DNA of 64,000 bases from GCA-2718815 sp963578105. GTDB taxonomy: Bacteria; Planctomycetota; Planctomycetia; Pirellulales; Pirellulaceae. Shown piece after piece: positions 63,482 through 64,000 of this stretch. The position numbers and the translations under genes are program-made. Under the pieces are notes generated by a model that worked only from the letters and a program-made list of their open reading frames with translations, made no database searches and was not told the origin of the DNA. Location of the stretch: the NCBI GenBank assembly GCA_963578105.1, contig CAUZBP010000011.1:1-64000 (forward strand), written 5' to 3'. How positions within the stretch are numbered: the first letter of the stretch is position 1; each line of letters starts with the position of its first letter.

Positions 63482-64000
63482 ATGGACGTAACAACGGAGA
63501 ACTGGCTGATCAGTCTGTGGTTAGTCGTCAGCGGCGCCTGCGTTGGCAGCTTTTTGAACGTCGTTGTTTACCGTATGCCCATGGGACTTTCTGTAACCCA
63601 TCCGGGGTCTCATTGCCCTCAATGTAAACATCCGGTGCGTTGGTACGACAACATCCCAGTCGTAAGCTGGATATGGCTCCAAGGAAAATGTCGTGACTGC
63701 GGTGAATCATTCTCCATACGTTACGCAATGATCGAAGCGCTCGTGGCGCTCATTTTCCTTCTTATTGGATACTGCGAAGGCCTCACAGGAGGTAGCAACC
63801 TTCCTTCCACGTTCCGTCTTACAGTACCCCTGGAAGTTTTCTACAGCGATTTTACCAACTGGATCCTCTGCGTTTATCATTTAACTTTGATCTGCACCTT
63901 GATTTGCCTGGTGTTGATCGAATACGACCAACAGACGGTAGTGAGGAAACTGTTTGGATTTGCTCTCCTCGTTGGTCTCTTGGCTCCACCCGTCTGGCCC
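63482..64000 (+). CDS. Prepilin peptidase (partial, N-terminal 173 residues)
   Basis: The frame starts MDVTTENWLISLWLVVSGAC and runs off the window. The family motif GSFLNVVVYRMP is at residues ~23-34. Two zinc-binding Cys pairs follow (HCPQCKHP and KCRDCGES), and the WYDNIPVVSWIWLQGKC and SIRYAMIEALVAL segments are diagnostic. It cleaves and N-methylates type IV pilin-like substrates for pili or type II secretion. It is relevant to the solitary GspF-like gene at 45344-46390. The catalytic Asp residues of the second half lie beyond the window. Confidence 0.9.
   Translation, partial: MDVTTENWLISLWLVVSGACVGSFLNVVVYRMPMGLSVTHPGSHCPQCKHPVRWYDNIPVVSWIWLQGKCRDCGESFSIRYAMIEALVALIFLLIGYCEGLTGGSNLPSTFRLTVPLEVFYSDFTNWILCVYHLTLICTLICLVLIEYDQQTVVRKLFGFALLVGLLAPPVWP

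Overview
The window looks like chromosomal DNA of a planctomycete (Planctomycetes/PVC lineage), most likely a Pirellula/Planctomyces-type member. This is inferred from gene content. It has the PVC small basic protein, a sigma factor with a large helix-turn-helix front half, and many small secreted or lipoprotein genes of planctomycete style. It also has a membrane-protease-like NfeD protein, DUF3299 proteins, several protein families with lost catalytic residues, frequent TTG/GTG starts, and mostly short independent transcription units. No phage, transposon, CRISPR array or rRNA was seen.

Region 1 (1-7383, minus strand) is a translation and transcription block. Read in its own direction it holds the hybrid sigma factor, a possible 6S-like RNA (probably on the opposite strand), tRNA-Thr(UGU), a 19-bp x 8 tandem repeat, tRNA-Tyr(GUA), tRNA-Gly(UCC), tRNA-Thr(GGU), tuf, tRNA-Trp(CCA), secE, nusG, rplK, rplA and the start of rplJ. 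The tRNA-tuf order is the same as in the E. coli thrU-tyrU-glyT-thrT-tufB operon.

Region 2 (7384-24312) mixes envelope and housekeeping genes: a secreted unknown, a penicillin-acylase-family hydrolase, NfeD, an NAD(P)HX epimerase, a zinc-ribbon protein, FtsH, then dxr and rseP. It ends with a HAD hydrolase, a secreted EF-hand repeat protein, lipA and smpB.

Region 3 (24766-30034) is a five-gene plus-strand cluster: LolD/MacB-type ATPase, FtsX-type permease, a secreted CPFC-HEAT-like protein, and two DUF3299-type proteins. It is the best candidate here for a poorly described envelope system. Region 4 (30174-35013) is a carbohydrate cluster: a DUF4432 mutarotase-like protein, two TIM-barrel isomerase/epimerases and a Gfo/Idh/MocA oxidoreductase.

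Region 5 (35207-43918) holds scpB, rpe, a catalytically dead histidine-phosphatase-like gene, accD overlapped by a Ser/Thr kinase, the PVC small basic protein with a strong terminator, a HEAT-like secreted protein, two tandem transglutaminase paralogues (one lacking the nucleophilic Cys) and a lipoprotein. Region 6 (44113-51138) holds a class IV aminotransferase, a GspF-like protein, tyrA, a PurS-PurL fusion and purQ.

Region 7 (51328-64000) holds an exported SAM methyltransferase, a lipoprotein, a nucleotidyltransferase, a HAD phosphatase, an acyltransferase-like membrane protein, a DMT transporter, a large GT-C-like membrane protein, a MoxR-type ATPase and UbiD. It closes with a ptsN-like gene broken by one in-frame TAA and the start of a prepilin peptidase.
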